Source: Chlorocebus sabaeus (taxonomy: Eukaryota > Chordata > Mammalia > Primates > Cercopithecidae). Taken from it: a stretch of 64,000 nucleotides of DNA. The first letter of the stretch is position 1. Every line of letters starts with the position of its first letter. Shown here piece by piece: positions 61,381 through 64,000 of the stretch. The translations under genes were made by a program, and so were the position numbers. The stretch covers positions 64,895,702 to 64,959,701 of the forward strand of contig NC_132927.1 in NCBI RefSeq assembly GCF_047675955.1, written 5' to 3'. The notes under the pieces were generated by a model. It saw only the letters and a program-made list of their open reading frames with translations. It was not told the origin of the DNA and ran no database searches.

Positions 61381-64000
61381 GGGGAGGGGCCAAGAAGGCC
61401 AATTAGAAACAGTTGTGATCAGAGGCTCCCACCGAGAAGACTGAAAATGGCAAGAGAATCCTACACCGGCAACTGAGGTATCCAGGTCCTCTCACTGAGA
61501 CTGACAAGGTGGTCAGCATGACCCATGGAGAGTGAGGAAAAGCAGGGTGGAGCTACAGCCCACGTGGGAGCCATGACGGCCCACCTGGAAGCTGCACGGG
61601 ACAAGAGGAGCTCCCACTCCCAGCCAAGAGAGGCAGTGAGTGATTGTGCTATCCCGCTCGGGAGACCACACTTTTTCCACGGATCTGTGCAACCCGTGAA
61701 TCAGGAGATCCCCCTCGTGAGCCCACGTCCCCAGTTCCTTGAGTCCCAAGCACAGAGCTGCACAGATTCGCAGTGGCCACTTAGCTAGAGACTGTCTAAG
61801 ACTACCAAGTTCCTGGGGCAAGGGGCGGCCATCATGACTTTGGCTGCCTGCTGCCTCAGAAGACTGAGCTCCCTGGGGGAGGGCAGCAGACATCACTGCA
61901 GCTCCAGTCTGCCATTTCTCCTCTGCAGGTGCCTGGGAAAATGGTCAGTTTAGACCCAGGAGGAATTCACCACAGTGCAGCACAGATCTGGGCTGTGGCA
62001 GATGGTGGCCAGATTGCCTCTTTAGGTTGGACCCTGACCATACTCCCTCACTGGGTGGGGTCTCCCTGCAGGAATTTCAGCAACTCCAGCCAGAAGTTTG
62101 CAGACAGAACTCTAGTCTCCCAGGGACTGAGCTCCTGAGCACCATGGTCTCCATGGATCAGCAGACTTAGTCTTTCCCTCTGCCAACTGTGAGGAATCTG
62201 GGCAGTCAGGATGAGTGGGATTCCCCCCAGTGCAATGCACCCCCTCTGCCAAGGGGTAGTCAGAGTGCTTTCATTAAGTGGGTCCTGGATCTTGTGCCTC
62301 CTGACTGGGTGAGACCACCCCAACAGGGGTTGCTAGACACCTTATACAGGGGCGTTCCCACTGGTAGTTCAGTGACCCTCTGGGTCAAAGATCCCAGGGA
62401 AAGGAGCAGGCAGCCACCTTTACTGTTTTGCAGCCTCCACTAATGACACCTCTAGGTGTGGGAGCGACCCAGGCAAAGAAGCTCTGGAGTGGACCTCCAG
62501 CAAACCTCAACTGGAAGAGCAAGAGGGGCCTGACTGTTAAAAGAAAAACAAGCCAGGCATAGTGGCTCATGCCTGTAATTCCAGCACTTTTGGGAGGCCG
62601 AGGCAGGTGGATCTTGAGGTCAGGAGTTCAAGACCAGCCTGGCCAAGATGGTGAAACCCTGTCTCTACTAAAAACTACAAAATAATTAGCTGGGTGTGGT
62701 GGCAGGTACCTATAATCCCAGCTACTTGGGAGGCTGAGGCAGAGAATTGCTTGAACCCAGGAGGTGGAGGTTGCAGTGTGCCAAGATCATGCCACTGCAC
62801 TCCAGCCTGAGTGACAGAGCAAGACTCTGTCTCAGAAAAAAAAAGAAAAAGAAAAACAAACAGCAACAACAAGAGCATTGACAAAAAAGCCCCTACAAAA
62901 ACCCCATCCAAAGGTCAGCAGCCTCAAAGATTGAAGCTAGATAAACTAACAAAGATGAGACAGAATCAAAGAACAAAATGCTGAACACTCAAAAAGCCAG
63001 AGTGCCTCTTCTCCTCCAAATTAACACAACACCTCTCCAGCAAGGGCACAGAACTGGGCAAAAGCTGAGAAGGATGAACTGACAGAAGTAGGTTGCAGAA
63101 GGTGGGTAATAACGAATTTTGCTGAGCTAAAGGAACATGTTCTAACCCAATGCAAAGAAGCTAAGAAACATGATAAAACATTACAGGAGCTGTTAACGAG
63201 AATAACCAGTTTAGAGAGGAACATAAATGACCTGATGGAGCTGAAAAACACAACCAAGAATGTTACAATGCAACCACAAGTATCAATAACTGAACAGACC
63301 AAGCAGAGGAAAGAATTTCAGAGCTTGAAGACTATCTTGCTGAAATAAGACACACATACAAGATTAGAGGGGAAAAAAAAGAAGGAAAAAGAATGAGCAA
63401 AACCTCTGAGAACTATGGGATTATGTAGAAAGACTGAACCTATGACTGATTGGGGCACCCGAATAGAACAAAGTTGTAAAATATACTTCAGGATATCATC
63501 CAGGAGAAATTCTCCAACCTAACAAGACAGGCCAAAACTCAAATTCAGGAAATCCAGAGAACCCCAGTAAGATACTCCATAAGAAGATCAACCCCAAGGT
63601 ATATAATCATCAGATTCTCCAAGGTCAAAATGAAGGAAAAAAATGTTAAGGGCAGCCAGAGATAAAAGTCAGGTCACCTACAAAAGGGAGCCCATCAGAC
63701 TAACAGCGGACCTCTCAGCAGAAGCCCTACAAGCCAGGAGAGACTAGGGGCCAATATTCAACATTCTTAAAGAATTTCCAACTTGGAATTTCATATCCAG
63801 CTAAACCAAACCTCATAAGTGAAGGAGAAATAAAATCCTTTTCAGACAAGCAAATGTTGAGGGAATTGGTCACCACCAGGCGTGCCTTGCAAGAACTCCT
63901 GAAGGAAGCACTAAATATGGAAAGGAAAAAGTGTTACCAGCCACTGCAAAAACACACTGAAATACAAAAATCAATGACACTATGAAGCAACTACACTAAG
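61381..64000 (+). mobile_element. L1 with 5' UTR and broken ORF1, running off the window
   Basis: Begins GGGGAGGGGCCAAGAAGGCC, the conserved 5' start of primate L1, followed by a ~1.5 kb G/C-rich 5' UTR and an ORF1 region. The ORF1 C-terminal part is visible in shifting frames, for example EPIRLTADLSAEALQARRD near 63690-63745. Stops and frameshifts make it non-coding. The 3' part is beyond the window. An Alu interrupts the 5' UTR/ORF1 boundary region. Confidence 0.88.
62552..62851 (+). mobile_element. Alu inside the L1
   Basis: GCCAGGCATAGTGGCTCATG to a mixed A/G tail. TSD AAAAGAAAAACAA on both sides. Confidence 0.94.

Noticed and set aside
61513..62443. Several open frames in the G/C-rich stretch
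   Set aside because: This is the L1 5' UTR; open frames there are a by-product of its base composition.

Overview
The window is primate nuclear DNA: dense Alu, L1, MIR/L2, MaLR and ERVL repeats around widely spaced, short, splice-bounded coding exons. One AluY copy (38073-38372) carries the changes I associate with the AluYR families of Old World monkeys (CTCAAGCCTG, GAGATCCGGCC, CTAGCCAGGCGAGG), so a macaque- or baboon-like monkey is more likely than human. That is an inference from a single repeat copy.

The only protein-coding gene I can support lies on the minus strand. Its 23 exons (numbered w1 to w23 here, 5' to 3') run from 53807 down to a stop codon at 2921-2923. They encode the C-terminal ~935 residues of a large HELP/WD40 microtubule-associated protein that I recognise as EML5. 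All splice phases join without a break, and the summed coding length (2810 nt) fits one frame. The coding part contains the end of one WD40/TAPE module, an acidic linker, a HELP motif in w10 and a complete last WD40/TAPE module. Three exons are microexons of 15, 9 and 21 nt. Each is a multiple of three, so each is optional without a frame change. The 5' half of the gene lies beyond the right edge or upstream of it; bases 53808-64000 look intronic.

Layout: 1-2920 is the 3' UTR and gene end (probably close to the convergent ZC3H14 gene, from knowledge of human 14q31.3). 2921-15082 holds the last 11 exons, closely spaced among Alus. 15083-30418 has larger introns with the 21-nt microexon, MaLR LTRs and an old L1 interrupted by an AluY. 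30419-45721 holds the HELP exon, the 9- and 15-nt microexons and an 8-kb intron with the AluYR copy and a 5'-inverted L1. 45722-53807 holds six upstream exon positions and a duplicated 107-bp segment flanking w5. 54250-61270 is Alu plus a decayed ERVL-type provirus with a recent inverted duplication. 61381-64000 is the 5' part of a full-length-type L1 with a broken ORF1.

I found no CRISPR array, no bacterial operon and no convincing RNA gene. The most interesting signals are the in-frame microexons in the EML5 linkers, the ~99% identical inverted/direct duplication inside the ERVL remnant, the clean L1 twin-priming inversion, and the monkey-type AluY.
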